From an uncultured Pseudomonadota bacterium (lineage in GTDB: Bacteria > Pseudomonadota > Gammaproteobacteria > Steroidobacterales > Steroidobacteraceae), in NCBI GenBank assembly GCA_903884105.1, contig CAISDJ010000016.1:1-64000 (forward strand): 64,000 nucleotides of DNA. Reading direction: 5' to 3'. This document shows, piece after piece, positions 19,868 through 29,578 of the stretch; the stretch's first letter is position 1, and the number at the start of each line of letters is the position of its first letter. The notes under the pieces are model-generated. The model made no database searches. It saw only the letters and a program-made list of their open reading frames with translations, and had not been told where the DNA came from. The position numbers and the translations under genes were made by a program.

Positions 19868-20167
19868 ATGCCCGCACCGCCCGACAACGATTGCACGCAA
19901 CCCGCCGGGGTCGTGCATCCGGTGATCGACCGGAATCGCTGTGAAGGCAAGGCAGAGTGCGTTGCCGTTTGTCCTGTTGGAGTCTTTGAAATTGGCGTTC
20001 TGCCTGTCGAGGCGCGCCGCGAGTTGTCTCTGAAAGGCAGGATCAAGGGCTTCGTACACAGTTGGCGGCAGGCCGTTGCCGTCCGGGAATCCGCTTGCGA
20101 AGCGTGCGGGCTATGCGTCAAGCACTGTCCGGAGGGAGCGATCAGACTGGAGCGACGAGACAGCTGA
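19868..20167 (+). CDS. Small dicluster ferredoxin
   Basis: 99 residues with two cysteine sets. The first is RCEGKAECVAVCP (C-x5-C-x3-CP) and the second is ACEACGLCVKHCP (C-x2-C-x2-C-x3-CP). The second is a standard [4Fe-4S] set. The first has only three cysteines in the cluster motif, with the fourth supplied by the second set in the usual crossed pattern, so its cluster may be [3Fe-4S] or [4Fe-4S]. About 45 residues separate them, longer than in classical bacterial ferredoxins. Electron-transfer partner unknown; probably cotranscribed with the upstream methyltransferase. Confidence 0.85.
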   Translation: MPAPPDNDCTQPAGVVHPVIDRNRCEGKAECVAVCPVGVFEIGVLPVEARRELSLKGRIKGFVHSWRQAVAVRESACEACGLCVKHCPEGAIRLERRDS

Positions 20168-20200
20168 CTGATCTGCGGCCCAGGCGCGCTGTGGGCTGAC

Positions 20201-20824
20201 CTAGCCGATAAACGAGACGTGAGCCCGATAGTCTTCCAGATTGCGTTCGTATTCGACCCGGTCGTGTTCGAGCTGCCTGATTTCGGCTTTCAGCCTGCCT
20301 GCTCGTTCGGCGAGTTGCTTGGTGTCGACCAGCGCTTGGGCTCGCTCTTCGCCCGATGAGTCGCTGCGAACGATGACAGCGGTCACCTTGACCATCGTGT
20401 CCTCGACCCGCTCGAGCTCACGGCGCTTGGACACGATCTGGTTCTGCGCATTGCTCAACCTCGATTCCAGCGAATAAAGCTGCCTTCCGGATTCAAAGGC
20501 TGCCGAGAAGGCGCCGTCCAGCTCCACAGGGCATACGCCTACATATCCGCCGCCGTGGGAGCCGACACGAAAGCCGTTTGCAGGCTGACAATACTCTCTC
20601 AGCCCTGCTTCGCGGCCACTCTGGTAGCCGACCAGGTCAGGGCTGACGCCATGCTTCGCGCAAGCCTTGCGGTGTTGGCCGATGCGGTCCCCTGAATAGC
20701 CTGCCGCGCCATCCTCGAAACCGACAGTCTGCCAATCCACGGTCAGGCATTCGGCCTCATTCATCGTCGCGCAACCGCCCAGCAGTACGGCGACTACCAA
20801 CAGCCCAAGCGTTGCTGATCGCAT
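20201..20824 (-). CDS. DUF2799 lipoprotein
   Basis: 207 residues. A lipobox LLGGC follows the signal, so the protein is probably lipidated at Cys18. The middle has the DUF2799 pattern (DWQTVGFEDGAAGYS, HRKACAKHGV, YQSGREAGLREYC) with repeated G-x-x-D-G elements. The C-terminal third (about 120-200) is a charged coiled coil (RRELERVEDTMVK, AGRLKAEIRQLEHDR). Function unknown; envelope-associated. Monocistronic by position, converging with the ferredoxin gene. Confidence 0.85.
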   Translation of the reverse strand: MRSATLGLLVVAVLLGGCATMNEAECLTVDWQTVGFEDGAAGYSGDRIGQHRKACAKHGVSPDLVGYQSGREAGLREYCQPANGFRVGSHGGGYVGVCPVELDGAFSAAFESGRQLYSLESRLSNAQNQIVSKRRELERVEDTMVKVTAVIVRSDSSGEERAQALVDTKQLAERAGRLKAEIRQLEHDRVEYERNLEDYRAHVSFIG

Positions 20825-21091
20825 CGGATTTCGGCTCCGGGAAAGGGTCGGGATCCAAGGGGGATGTCCCAGTCCCCATAAGGTAACGAGACCCCGCCCG
20901 CTGGAGCGTGAGTGATTTCACATATGGCCCCGGCCCCGGAGGCCGACAGCAAGCCCTTCCGCCCCCCGTCTACCTGCCGACTCTGGCTTAGAATCGAATT
21001 CCACGACAGGACAATTCACGATGAGAGGTTGCAATGTGCTCCCGCAAGCCCCCTGCCCATTCCAAGAGCCGATTTCCCACGAGGCGCCACG

Positions 21092-21319
21092 ATGAGTGAT
21101 CCCCATGCCATCAAGCCCGGTCGCTACCGACACTTCAAGGGAAACGAATACGGCGTTGTCGGTGTCGCGAAGGATTCTGAAACACTGCAAACGGTGGTGG
21201 TCTACCGCGCTCTTTACGGCGAACAGGGCTTGTGGGTGCGGCCGCTCGAGATGTTTGCCGAGTTGATCGAGCGTGACGGGAAGACGATCCCGCGATTCCA
21301 ATACGTGGGCGAGGGCTGA
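21092..21319 (+). CDS. DUF1653 domain protein
   Basis: 75 residues from ATG 21092. The longer frame to 20912 is Pro-rich noise, while the conserved protein begins MSDPHAIKPGRYRHFKGNEYGV. The complete domain has GRYRHFKGNEY, VVYRALYGEQGLWVRPLEMF and IPRFQYVG. DUF1653 proteins are small single-domain proteins of unknown function that resemble SH3-like barrels. No operon partner. Confidence 0.88.
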   Translation: MSDPHAIKPGRYRHFKGNEYGVVGVAKDSETLQTVVVYRALYGEQGLWVRPLEMFAELIERDGKTIPRFQYVGEG

Positions 21320-21361
21320 CTGGAGGCGACATCAGCTTAGTTGGAGCGATGGTATCGCCCT

Positions 21362-22123
21362 TCAGTTTCGCAGGCGGTATCCCGTCTTGAACATCCACCC
21401 GACGACGGCCAGGCAAATCGCGAGGAACGCCACCGTCATGAACAGGCTCAAGACCACGCTGACATCGGCCACTTCATAAAAACTCCAGCGGAAGCCACTG
21501 ACCAGGTAGACCACCGGATTGAAGAGGGCAATCGTGTTCCACGGTGCTGGCAGCACGCTGATCGAATAGAACGTGCCGCCGAGGAAGGTCAGCGGGGTGA
21601 TGATGAGCAGAGGAATGATCTGCAGCTTTTCAAACCCGTCTGCCCAGATCCCGATGATGAAGCCGAAGAGGCTGAATGCCACGGATGTCAGCAGCAGGAA
21701 GGCGAGCATCCAGAATGGATGCGCAATATGGAGAGGGACGAAGAAGCCAGCTGTTGCCAGAATGATGAGTCCGAGGATGATGGACTTGGATGCAGCCGCA
21801 CCCACGTATCCCACCAGGATCTCGATGAACGACAGAGGCGCCGACAGGAGTTCGTAGATGGTTCCGGTGAAGCGCGGAAAGTAGATTCCGAAGGAGGCAT
21901 TCGCGATGCTCTGCGTCAGCAGCGTCAGCATGATGAGGCCTGGAACGATAAACGCTCCATAGCTCACGCCCTCGATCTGGTTGATGCGCGAGCCGATCGC
22001 CGCGCCGAACACCACGAAGTACAGCGACGTGGAGATCACGGGGGACACGATGCTCTGCATGAGCGTTCGCCCGGTTCGCGCCATCTCGAAGCGGTAAATC
22101 GCCCGCATGCCGTGGTAGTTCAC
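21362..22123 (-). CDS. ABC-2 type transporter permease (YadH-like)
   Basis: 253 residues with six predicted membrane segments. The ABC-2 signature region is visible around [38 protein letters not shown]. It overlaps the ATPase gene upstream by 4 nt (stop 22120-22122, start 22123). The pair matches the YadGH class of inner-membrane exporters. Substrate unknown, and no accessory periplasmic protein is encoded alongside. Confidence 0.92.
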   Translation of the reverse strand: MNYHGMRAIYRFEMARTGRTLMQSIVSPVISTSLYFVVFGAAIGSRINQIEGVSYGAFIVPGLIMLTLLTQSIANASFGIYFPRFTGTIYELLSAPLSFIEILVGYVGAAASKSIILGLIILATAGFFVPLHIAHPFWMLAFLLLTSVAFSLFGFIIGIWADGFEKLQIIPLLIITPLTFLGGTFYSISVLPAPWNTIALFNPVVYLVSGFRWSFYEVADVSVVLSLFMTVAFLAICLAVVGWMFKTGYRLRN

Positions 22124-23052
22124 TGCGTCTGCCTCACGAGATCCACGAAGATGTCCTCGAGCGAGCTCTGCGTCGTATTGAGGTCCCGGAACCGGATGCC
22201 CGCTTCCGCCAGATCCTTGAGCAGCCGGGTGATTCCCGTACGTTCTGCCTGGATGTCGTAGGTGTAGATCAGCTCCTGGCCATCGCTATTGAGGGCCAGT
22301 GAATAAGCCGACAGGGACTCCGGCAGGGCGTCCAGCCGTTCGTGCAGGTGCAGGGTGAGCTGCTTCTTCCCAAGCTTTCTCATCAGCACTGCCTTGTCCT
22401 CGATCAGGATGAGCTCTCCCTTGGTGATCACGCCGATCCGGTCGGCCATCTCCTCGGCCTCCTCCAGGTAGTGCGTGGTCAGGATGATGGTGACGCCGGA
22501 ATCGCGCAGCTTCCGGACAACTTCCCACATGTCCTTCCGCAAGCTGACATCGACGCCGGCAGTCGGCTCATCCAGAAAGAGCACTTTCGGTTCATGAGAC
22601 AACGCCTTCGCAATCAGGACCCGGCGTTTCATGCCGCCCGACAGCATCATGATCCGGCTATCCTTCTTGTCCCACAGCGACAGCTCCTTGAGCACCTTCT
22701 CGATATGCGCCGGATTCGGTGGCAGGCCGAACAATCCGCGACTGAAGGATACCGTCGCCCACACCGACTCGAACGCGTCCGTCGTCAGCTCTTGCGGCAC
22801 AAGGCCAATCAGCGAGCGCGTGGCACGAAAATCCTTGCGAATCTCGTGCCCGCCCACATGCACCGTCCCCGTCGAAGGATTCACGATGCCGCAGACGATG
22901 CTGATCAGCGTCGTCTTGCCGGCTCCATTCGGCCCAAGGAGCGCAAAGATCTCGCCCCGCTGGATCTCGAGGTCGACGTGCTTCAGCGCTGTGAAGCCTG
23001 AGGCATAGGTCTTGGAAAGGCCGACTATCTCGATGATGGGTCGCATGGGCAT
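22120..23052 (-). CDS. ABC transporter ATP-binding protein (YadG-like)
   Basis: 310 residues from ATG 23052 (ATG 23046 also possible). Walker [12 protein letters not shown], signature [16 protein letters not shown] (the common LSGGM variant of this class), Walker [13 protein letters not shown] and the H-loop [12 protein letters not shown] are all present. About 80 C-terminal residues follow the nucleotide-binding domain, as in drug or glycan exporters. It pairs with the permease downstream. Confidence 0.94.
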   Translation of the reverse strand: MPMRPIIEIVGLSKTYASGFTALKHVDLEIQRGEIFALLGPNGAGKTTLISIVCGIVNPSTGTVHVGGHEIRKDFRATRSLIGLVPQELTTDAFESVWATVSFSRGLFGLPPNPAHIEKVLKELSLWDKKDSRIMMLSGGMKRRVLIAKALSHEPKVLFLDEPTAGVDVSLRKDMWEVVRKLRDSGVTIILTTHYLEEAEEMADRIGVITKGELILIEDKAVLMRKLGKKQLTLHLHERLDALPESLSAYSLALNSDGQELIYTYDIQAERTGITRLLKDLAEAGIRFRDLNTTQSSLEDIFVDLVRQTQ

Positions 23053-23171
23053 CAAGGATAGCGGATTGTCTCGGCTGGCAGGCAGGTTGCCCAGCTCGCA
23101 TTCCCCGCCGATTTGCGCTTAAGCTTGCCACCCGATCCGCCACTTCGACGCAACGCCCGGAACAGACCCCC

Positions 23172-24155
23172 ATGCTACTCAAGTTCGCCAAACGTCATGT
23201 GGCGCTGCTGCTGGCGCTGACGGGTATTGGTGCTGCATCCGTCGCCGGGGCTGCCGAAGGCGAGCCGTTGCAGCGGCTGAAGATCATGGCGCCTGCCGCC
23301 CCCGGGGGTGGCTGGGATACCACTGCCAGGCAAATGCAGGCCGCACTAACGCAAGCTCGCATCGTGCGCACTGTCCAGGTCAATAACGTACCCGGCGCCG
23401 GCGGCACGATCGGGCTGGCGACGCTGGCCAACAATCTCAAGGGTGACGGCAACCAACTCATGGTCAACGGCCTCGTCATGGTCGGCGCGATCCTGACGAA
23501 CAAGTCGGCCGTGACGCTGTCCCAGGTGACGCCTATCGCCAGGTTGACCGGCGAATATGAAGTCGTCGTGGTTCCGGCGCAGTCGCCGATCCGTTCGATG
23601 CAGGAATTGGCGGCCCGCCTCAAGTCCAATCCAGGCGGCGTGTCGATTGCCGGCGGATCGGCGGGGGGAACCGACCATATTCTCGCCGGATTGGTCGTAA
23701 GGGCGGCTGGAGCGGATCCCGCCAAGACGAACTACATCGCGTATTCCGGAGGCGGGGAGGCGCTCGCCGCAATCATGGGCAATCACGTCACAGCGGGCAT
23801 TAGCGGCTATGGCGAGCTGATCGGTCCGATCAAGGCGGGCCGGTTGCGGGCATTGGCGATTTCTTCGGACAAGCGCATGCCGGGGATCGACATTCCCACG
23901 CTCAAGGAAAGCGGCATCGATGTCGGACTCGCCAACTGGCGCTCGGTAGTGGCTCCGCCGGGGCTCAGCACCGCACAGCGGCAAGCGCTGCTCGATGCGG
24001 TCGACCGCATGGTCAAGAGCCCTGAGTGGCAGGCAACGCTGGCGAAGAACGACTGGGTCGATCTCTACCTGCCCGGCGCAGCCTTCAGCACTTACCTCAG
24101 GGCCGAAGAATCCCGCGTAACCGACATCCTGAAGAGCATCGGCCTGGCCAAGTGA
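23172..24155 (+). CDS. tctC: Tripartite tricarboxylate transporter substrate-binding protein
   Basis: 327 residues. A signal peptide ([18 protein letters not shown]) is followed by the Bug/TctC fold: [42 protein letters not shown] and [14 protein letters not shown]. The periplasmic protein captures a carboxylate (citrate or related) and delivers it to TctAB. The three genes run tctC-tctB-tctA with 22 bp and then a 1-nt overlap, a complete transporter. No adjacent TctDE two-component system, so its regulation is not visible. Ligand uncertain. Confidence 0.93.
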   Translation: MLLKFAKRHVALLLALTGIGAASVAGAAEGEPLQRLKIMAPAAPGGGWDTTARQMQAALTQARIVRTVQVNNVPGAGGTIGLATLANNLKGDGNQLMVNGLVMVGAILTNKSAVTLSQVTPIARLTGEYEVVVVPAQSPIRSMQELAARLKSNPGGVSIAGGSAGGTDHILAGLVVRAAGADPAKTNYIAYSGGGEALAAIMGNHVTAGISGYGELIGPIKAGRLRALAISSDKRMPGIDIPTLKESGIDVGLANWRSVVAPPGLSTAQRQALLDAVDRMVKSPEWQATLAKNDWVDLYLPGAAFSTYLRAEESRVTDILKSIGLAK

Positions 24156-24177
24156 TGCCGCCAGTCACGGTTTGATC

Positions 24178-24657
24178 ATGGGCAACCGATTCCTGCGCGG
24201 CGAGGTATTGATTGCCGCCGGTATCGTCGCCCTGGGCGTGGCAATGGCCGTCGCCACGCTGGCGATTCCCGCCTCCGGTGGCTATGAACGGATCGGACCT
24301 GCGGCCTATCCGTGGGCGATCGCGCTGTCGCTGGTGATCATCGGCGCGATCCTTGTCAGGGAGGCTGCCCGCGGCACGGCACCTGCAATCTCGGCCGGCC
24401 CCGGCTCGGACAGAACTGCGCTCCGTCCATTTGGCTTCGTCAGTTTAGGGCTGATCCTGCATCTGCTGCTGATCGAACGCGCCGGCTTTGTGATTGCCTC
24501 TGCGACCCTGTTCTTCTGCACAGCGCGGGCGCTGGGCGCGCGTCACTGGATCGTCACCGCAGCCATCGCAGTCGCACTCTCGATCGCCGTGTACTTTGCC
24601 TTCTCGAGCGGATTGAACCTCGATTTACCCGCAGGCCCCTGGCTGGGAGGCTGGTGA
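24178..24657 (+). CDS. tctB: Tripartite tricarboxylate transporter small membrane subunit
   Basis: 159 residues from ATG 24178 (a TTG at 24172 would add two residues). Four hydrophobic segments as expected for Tct[50 protein letters not shown] and [17 protein letters not shown]. It forms the membrane complex with TctA. Its TGA overlaps the tctA ATG by one base. Confidence 0.9.
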   Translation: MGNRFLRGEVLIAAGIVALGVAMAVATLAIPASGGYERIGPAAYPWAIALSLVIIGAILVREAARGTAPAISAGPGSDRTALRPFGFVSLGLILHLLLIERAGFVIASATLFFCTARALGARHWIVTAAIAVALSIAVYFAFSSGLNLDLPAGPWLGGW

Positions 24658-26171
24658 TGGCAACGCTCGACGCGCTGTTGCACGGCTTTTCCATTGCCCT
24701 AACGCTGCATAACCTGGGGTGGGCGTTGCTCGGTGTGACGCTCGGCACTGCCGTGGGCGTGCTGCCAGGCATCGGGCCCGCACTCACTGTGTCGCTGCTG
24801 CTGCCTGTGACCTTCGGCCTGGAGCCGACGAGCGCCTTCATCATGTTTGCGGGCATCTACTACGGCGGCATGTACGGCGGGTCAACGGCATCGATTCTGC
24901 TCAATACGCCGGGCGAGAGCGCGTCGATCATCACGGCGCTCGAGGGCAACCTCATGGCTCGCGGCGGCCGCGCGGGTCCAGCGCTGGCGACAGCCGCGAT
25001 TGGTTCGTTCGTGGCGGGCACGCTGGCCACGGTCTTGCTGACTTTCCTTGCGCCCCTCGTTGCCAATCTCGGCCTGCGCTTCGGGCCGGCGGACTACTTC
25101 GCGCTGATGGTACTGTCATTTACAACGGTCTCGGCAGTACTCGGCCGCTCGTTGGCATGGGGCCTGGCCAGCTTGCTGTTCGGGATGGCACTTGGACTGG
25201 TGGGCATCGACGTGCAGACCGGGCAAGAGCGCTTTACCCTCGGTCTGCCCGCGCTCCTCGACGGCATCGACGTCATCGTCGTCGTGATCGGCCTGTTCGC
25301 GGTCGGTGAAACGCTCTATGTCGCCTCTTGCCCCGGAGATCCCGAATCAGTGGTTCCGATGCGTGGATCACGATGGATGTCGAGGCGCGACTGGGCCCGT
25401 TCGTGGAAGCCATGGCTCCGCGGGACGGCGCTCGGCTTTCCGTTTGGGGCGATGCCGGCGGGGGGTGGCGAGATTCCCACCTTCCTGTCGTACGCCATCG
25501 AAAAGCGGCTGGCGGCCAAGCCGGACGAGTTTGGCAAGGGAGCAATTGAAGGGGTCGCCGGACCCGAGGCGGCCAACAATGCCGCTGCTGCAGGTGTACT
25601 GGTTCCGCTTCTCACGCTTGGGTTGCCGACATCTGCAACCGCAGCAGTGATGCTCGCGGCCTTCCAGCAATATGGTCTGCAGCCCGGGCCTTTGCTGTTC
25701 GAGAACTCGGGTGACCTGGTCTGGGGGTTGATCGCCAGTCTCTACATCGGCAACGTCATGTTGCTGGCGCTCAATTTGCCGCTGGTGGGTCTCTGGGTCA
25801 GGTTGTTGTCGATTCCACGCCCGTATCTCTACGGCGGCATCCTCACCTTCGCGACACTCGGCACCTACACCCTGAACAACTCGGTCGCGGATCTCGTGAC
25901 CCTCTATCTCGTCGGCGTCGTTGGATTTCTCATGCGACGCTTCGATATCCCGGTTGCGCCGGCCGTGATCGGACTGATTCTCGGCCCTATGGCGGAACAG
26001 CAGATGCGCAGGGCACTGTCGATCAGTGAGGGGCATTTCTCGATCTTTGTCACCGAACCGATCGCGGCGACCCTGTTAGCCGTCGCTGCGCTGGTCCTGG
26101 TCGCCCCCCCGGTCTGGAGGCGATTGCATTCAGGACAGGTGGCTCGAGCGAAGTCCAGGCAGACTCCTTAG
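24657..26171 (+). CDS. tctA: Tripartite tricarboxylate transporter large permease
   Basis: 504 residues from ATG 24657; the frame is open upstream but the protein clearly starts [11 protein letters not shown]. About eleven membrane helices. The TctA signatures are [42 protein letters not shown] and the second copy [20 protein letters not shown], followed by [27 protein letters not shown]. This sodium- or proton-coupled permease works with TctB and TctC. Its last 4 nt overlap the convergent yheU gene. Confidence 0.95.
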   Translation: MATLDALLHGFSIALTLHNLGWALLGVTLGTAVGVLPGIGPALTVSLLLPVTFGLEPTSAFIMFAGIYYGGMYGGSTASILLNTPGESASIITALEGNLMARGGRAGPALATAAIGSFVAGTLATVLLTFLAPLVANLGLRFGPADYFALMVLSFTTVSAVLGRSLAWGLASLLFGMALGLVGIDVQTGQERFTLGLPALLDGIDVIVVVIGLFAVGETLYVASCPGDPESVVPMRGSRWMSRRDWARSWKPWLRGTALGFPFGAMPAGGGEIPTFLSYAIEKRLAAKPDEFGKGAIEGVAGPEAANNAAAAGVLVPLLTLGLPTSATAAVMLAAFQQYGLQPGPLLFENSGDLVWGLIASLYIGNVMLLALNLPLVGLWVRLLSIPRPYLYGGILTFATLGTYTLNNSVADLVTLYLVGVVGFLMRRFDIPVAPAVIGLILGPMAEQQMRRALSISEGHFSIFVTEPIAATLLAVAALVLVAPPVWRRLHSGQVARAKSRQTP

Positions 26172-26428
26172 GGCCTCCTCACGACGATATCCACCGATTC
26201 AGTGTTCGGATCGAAGAGCACGTCCGCCTCGCCGCGCTCGAGTTGGCGCATCACATGGGTCACTTTCTGGTCCAGCGAATAGTCCCGCTCACCGTACTCC
26301 GTGCCCTCGCGAAGCACGAATGCTTCAACCACTCGGCGCAACGTGTCCGGTGACAGTTCCGCAAAGGGAACGACGACCGGAGGCTGTGCCTCGGCTGATT
26401 CTTCAGGGTACGGTGACCACTTCGACAC
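26168..26428 (-). CDS. yheU: YheU family protein (UPF0270)
   Basis: 86 residues from GTG 26428, chosen because GGAGG stands exactly 8 bp upstream; the frame could extend to 26497. Conserved block [36 protein letters not shown], split here as [11 protein letters not shown] and [11 protein letters not shown], matches UPF0270, then [19 protein letters not shown]. Function unknown in all bacteria I know of. It converges on tctA with a 4-nt overlap and follows the TonB-receptor terminator. Confidence 0.88.
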   Translation of the reverse strand: MSKWSPYPEESAEAQPPVVVPFAELSPDTLRRVVEAFVLREGTEYGERDYSLDQKVTHVMRQLERGEADVLFDPNTESVDIVVRRP

Positions 26429-26509
26429 GAAGGGAACCTCCGACTGACGTGAACGAGGCGAAAAGAGGCTTCGCCGGTTTGCCAAACGTTTCGCCACGCA
26501 TGCTCTCAG

Positions 26510-26537
26510 AAAAAAAGGGCGGCCAGAGGCCGCCCTT
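26510..26537 (-). terminator. Rho-independent terminator of the TonB-dependent receptor gene
   Basis: Ten-pair stem AAGGGCGGCC / GGCCGCCCTT with a 3-nt loop. On the minus strand it is followed by a T7 run (plus-strand A7 at 26510-26516). It lies 60 bp after the receptor stop codon. Confidence 0.88.
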
Positions 26538-26598
26538 CAGGTTCCGTCATCCGGGCCATTCAGCCCGGCGGTAAACTTCTAGTCGTTCGAATCCGCTG

Positions 26599-29220
26599 TC
26601 AGAAGCTCCGGCGGACCGAGAGCTCGTACATGCGAGGCGCACCCGGGGAGGCCAAGACACCCCAGTCGTTTCCAGACTCGAAGTTGTAGTAGTAGAACTT
26701 GTTGAGCAGGTTCGTGGCACCCACCGAGGTCTGCCAAGCCTTGCCCGCCGAGACGTAGGTGATACGGCCGTTGAACAGGCTGTAGCTCGGCACGAACTGG
26801 TCCGCCTGCGGCTTGTTCGACAAGCTGCCCACGGTCCGTTCGCCCTGGTACGACCAGTCGAGGCGAGGCGTGATGACCGCTCCCGATTCGCGGATGAAGT
26901 CGTACTGCACGCCGCCGCTGATGTTGTACTTCGGCTGGATGATCACGTCCGGATGGATGTAACCGGCCTGGATCGGGTTCTTGATCTTGCTCGAGAACTC
27001 GTTGTAGCCGAACGTCAGGCTGACCAGCATCTCGCGGTACGGACGGCCTTGCAATTCCAGCTCGAGTCCCTTCACTTCGGCAGGTGTCGTGATATTGAAC
27101 GTGTAGCCAAGCGGCGCCACGCCTGCCAGCGGGGTGCCGGTCGGGCAGAGGTCGCCCACGCCATCACTGTTCACGTCAACCAGACCCGCCGACCCATTCG
27201 GGCCGCCCGTCGGGCCAACCCGGTAGGGGAACGGAACCGAGCGATCATTGAAGGTCGTGCACTGGCCACGGCCACCCTCACCGACGACGCGAGGATCGTA
27301 GTCGTCAAAGAATGCCGCAAGGTTCGTCCGCAGACGGCCATCGAAGAAGTCGGCCTTGTAGCCGAGCTCATAGGACAGCACCTCTTCCGCAGGGAACGGA
27401 CCGTAGACGTCGTTGACCTGGCCTGGCGTGAACGGACGAGCCTGGAAGCCTGCCGACCGGAAGCCCGTTGCGACGGTGCCGTAGACCAGCATCTCGTCGT
27501 TGATCTTCCAGTCTGCGCCCACCTTCCAGTCCCAACGCTGGCTGCTGAACTGGATCAGCGGGATGTTGACCAGTGCTGGCGGATGGCTGAACAGGATGTC
27601 GTCCGATTCATCGGTGTAGCGGATGCCGGCGGTCAGCGCGAAGTTGTCCGTCAGGCTGTAGACGCCATGGGCGAAGAACGACTGGTTCTTGTTGGAGAAT
27701 TCGTCATCGTGGTAGATCTGGAACGTGCCCGCCCACTCCTGCTGGTCGATGTCCGTCTTCAGCATTTCCCACTCGTCGGTATGGAAGAAGAACGCACCCA
27801 GCGTCCAGTCCAGCTTGTCGTTGAATGCCACGCCTTCGAGACGGAGTTCGTTCTGGATCTGCTCGTGGTGCTGCCAGATCACCTGGTTGTGGATGTCGTA
27901 GGGATCGCCAGTGCCGGGGAAGCCCGCCGATGCAGTCAACGACGTGTTCAGCTCACGCATGGCGCCGAGGTAGTGCAGCGTCATCTTGTCCGTCAGGTTG
28001 TACGCGACTTTCAGCGAGTAGCCCTTGTTCTCGATCTTCTCGCCCTGGTCGATCGTCTCGCCGGTGATTGGATCTGTCCAGTTCTCGAAGGTCTGGAAGC
28101 TCGTCGGATCACGGAAGAACGCGCCGGCGAGGATCTTGTCTGCACCGATGCCGGCATCCAGCATGACGTAGTTGTTCAGGTAGTCGCGCTGGTTGGCATT
28201 GAGGTTCGAAGCCCGCTTGCGCGTGACGTTACCCCACGCCTCGCTGTTGTCATCGACGATGTCCGCCGTAAACGTCACGTCGAGCTTGTCGGTCGGCTGC
28301 CAGCGCAGGGCCGCCCGCACGCCTTGGACGTCCTTTCCACGCTGCGTGCCGGTCTTGCAATCGCCCTTGCGGGACAGCTTGTTGTTGTCCACTTGCATCG
28401 GGAATGCGAAGGCATTGTCTGCGGCGCTGCCAACAACTCCCAGGATGGGCGTGTACTGGTTGACCACGCGGCCGCCGGCGGCCAGATATGCGTTGGACGT
28501 CCCCGTCAGCTGCATGCCAACGATGCCGTCGCCATAACCCGCGAGTTGCGGCGTGCCTTCCTTGAACATCTGGCAGGCGAAGTCGAGCACGTCGATGTAG
28601 CCATCGCGCTCTTCCGACATCGCCGTCACACGCAGGAACACGTTGTCCTTCAGCGCGACATCGAGGGCACCCTTGATCTCAACGGAGTTGTAGTTGCCGT
28701 AGGAAGCTTCCACGTAGCCCGTGTTGTCACCCTTCGGCGCCTTGGAAATCAGGTTCACCGCGCCACCCAGTGCGTTCTTGCCGAACAACGTGCCCTGAGG
28801 GCCACGCAGTACTTCCACGCGTTCGAGGTCGAACAGCGTGAAGTTCATGCCGGCCTGGCGGGCCCAGTACACCCCGTCCGTGTAGACGGCCACGGTGGGC
28901 TTCGAGAACGACAGCGTTTCGCTGTTGATCTTGCCGCGCAGGCCGATGATCGGCGTACCGCCGTTCGGACGGAAATATGCGTTCGGAATCATCGCGCCGA
29001 CGTCCTCAACGTCGGAGACACCGCGCTCTGTCAGCGTTTCGGCGCTCATGGCCGTGATGGCGAGCGGTGTCTGCTGCAGGTTTTCCTCGCGGTACCGCGC
29101 GGTCACCACGATTTCCTCGAGGGCAGACTGCGCCATTGCAGCATTGGTCGACAGGATTGCACTCACCGCTGCGGCAAGCAGCGGCAACGATCCATATCTG
29201 GATCTGGAATAAGTCTTCAT
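26599..29220 (-). CDS. TonB-dependent outer-membrane receptor
   Basis: 873 residues with a signal peptide ending AAMAQS. The N-terminal plug has the TonB-box-like EEIVVTARYREENLQQTPLA and GVSDVEDVGAMIPN; the 22-strand barrel closes on ELSVRRSF with the terminal Phe. SD AGGGGA lies 9 bp before the ATG. It imports a large substrate (siderophore, cobalamin or oligosaccharide-type) using TonB energy; nothing here identifies it. No sigma/anti-sigma pair or periplasmic partner is adjacent. Proteins of this EEIVVTA class are abundant in Sphingomonas, Caulobacter and Steroidobacter relatives. Confidence 0.93.
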   Translation of the reverse strand: MKTYSRSRYGSLPLLAAAVSAILSTNAAMAQSALEEIVVTARYREENLQQTPLAITAMSAETLTERGVSDVEDVGAMIPNAYFRPNGGTPIIGLRGKINSETLSFSKPTVAVYTDGVYWARQAGMNFTLFDLERVEVLRGPQGTLFGKNALGGAVNLISKAPKGDNTGYVEASYGNYNSVEIKGALDVALKDNVFLRVTAMSEERDGYIDVLDFACQMFKEGTPQLAGYGDGIVGMQLTGTSNAYLAAGGRVVNQYTPILGVVGSAADNAFAFPMQVDNNKLSRKGDCKTGTQRGKDVQGVRAALRWQPTDKLDVTFTADIVDDNSEAWGNVTRKRASNLNANQRDYLNNYVMLDAGIGADKILAGAFFRDPTSFQTFENWTDPITGETIDQGEKIENKGYSLKVAYNLTDKMTLHYLGAMRELNTSLTASAGFPGTGDPYDIHNQVIWQHHEQIQNELRLEGVAFNDKLDWTLGAFFFHTDEWEMLKTDIDQQEWAGTFQIYHDDEFSNKNQSFFAHGVYSLTDNFALTAGIRYTDESDDILFSHPPALVNIPLIQFSSQRWDWKVGADWKINDEMLVYGTVATGFRSAGFQARPFTPGQVNDVYGPFPAEEVLSYELGYKADFFDGRLRTNLAAFFDDYDPRVVGEGGRGQCTTFNDRSVPFPYRVGPTGGPNGSAGLVDVNSDGVGDLCPTGTPLAGVAPLGYTFNITTPAEVKGLELELQGRPYREMLVSLTFGYNEFSSKIKNPIQAGYIHPDVIIQPKYNISGGVQYDFIRESGAVITPRLDWSYQGERTVGSLSNKPQADQFVPSYSLFNGRITYVSAGKAWQTSVGATNLLNKFYYYNFESGNDWGVLASPGAPRMYELSVRRSF

Positions 29221-29578
29221 CTGTAGAATTCCCCTATAAATTGGCTTTGTTGCCAGTTACTCAACATCGACAGGCATGATCATCCGGTCCGCTGCCATTC
29301 GGAATACTCCGGGTGACAGCTGGGCGGACTCAAAAAAAGCGGACAGGGGCTACTGCAACCCGATTTCGGACGGCACAGTGGCTTTTCAGGCAGCCATGCA
29401 CTTCTTCGTTTTCTTGTTACCTATTCCCGGCAGTCCAGGAAAACCTGCGCTTCCCTGCAACTCGCATACAGCACGCTCGTCCTGATCTCTTGCCATTCGC
29501 AACAGCGCTGCACTCAATGTTTCTCATCGTGACCCCTGCAGGTTCTTGATGCAAGGATGGCGTCTTCTGCCCCTACTA
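29221..29578. other. Intergenic region upstream of the TonB-dependent receptor
   Basis: 358 bp between the receptor start and the stop of the transporter gene, both on the minus strand. It should hold the receptor promoter. The only firm element is the receptor's Shine-Dalgarno AGGGGA (29230-29235). An A7 run at about 29332-29338 reads as T7 on the minus strand, but I see no strong stem before it. Short ORFs here have no protein-like features. Confidence 0.5.

Noticed and set aside
24312-24656. Upstream extension of tctA
   Set aside because: The frame is open but overlaps tctB; TctA proteins begin at the ATG that overlaps the tctB stop.
26953-29226. 757-codon open frame on the plus strand, antisense to the TonB-dependent receptor
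   Set aside because: The minus-strand protein has a signal peptide, plug and terminal Phe; the antisense product is His/Arg-rich and family-less, an effect of GC-rich codon bias.
29276-29549. Small overlapping ORFs in the spacer before the TonB-dependent receptor
   Set aside because: No ribosome sites, no hydrophobic or domain pattern, low-complexity translations.
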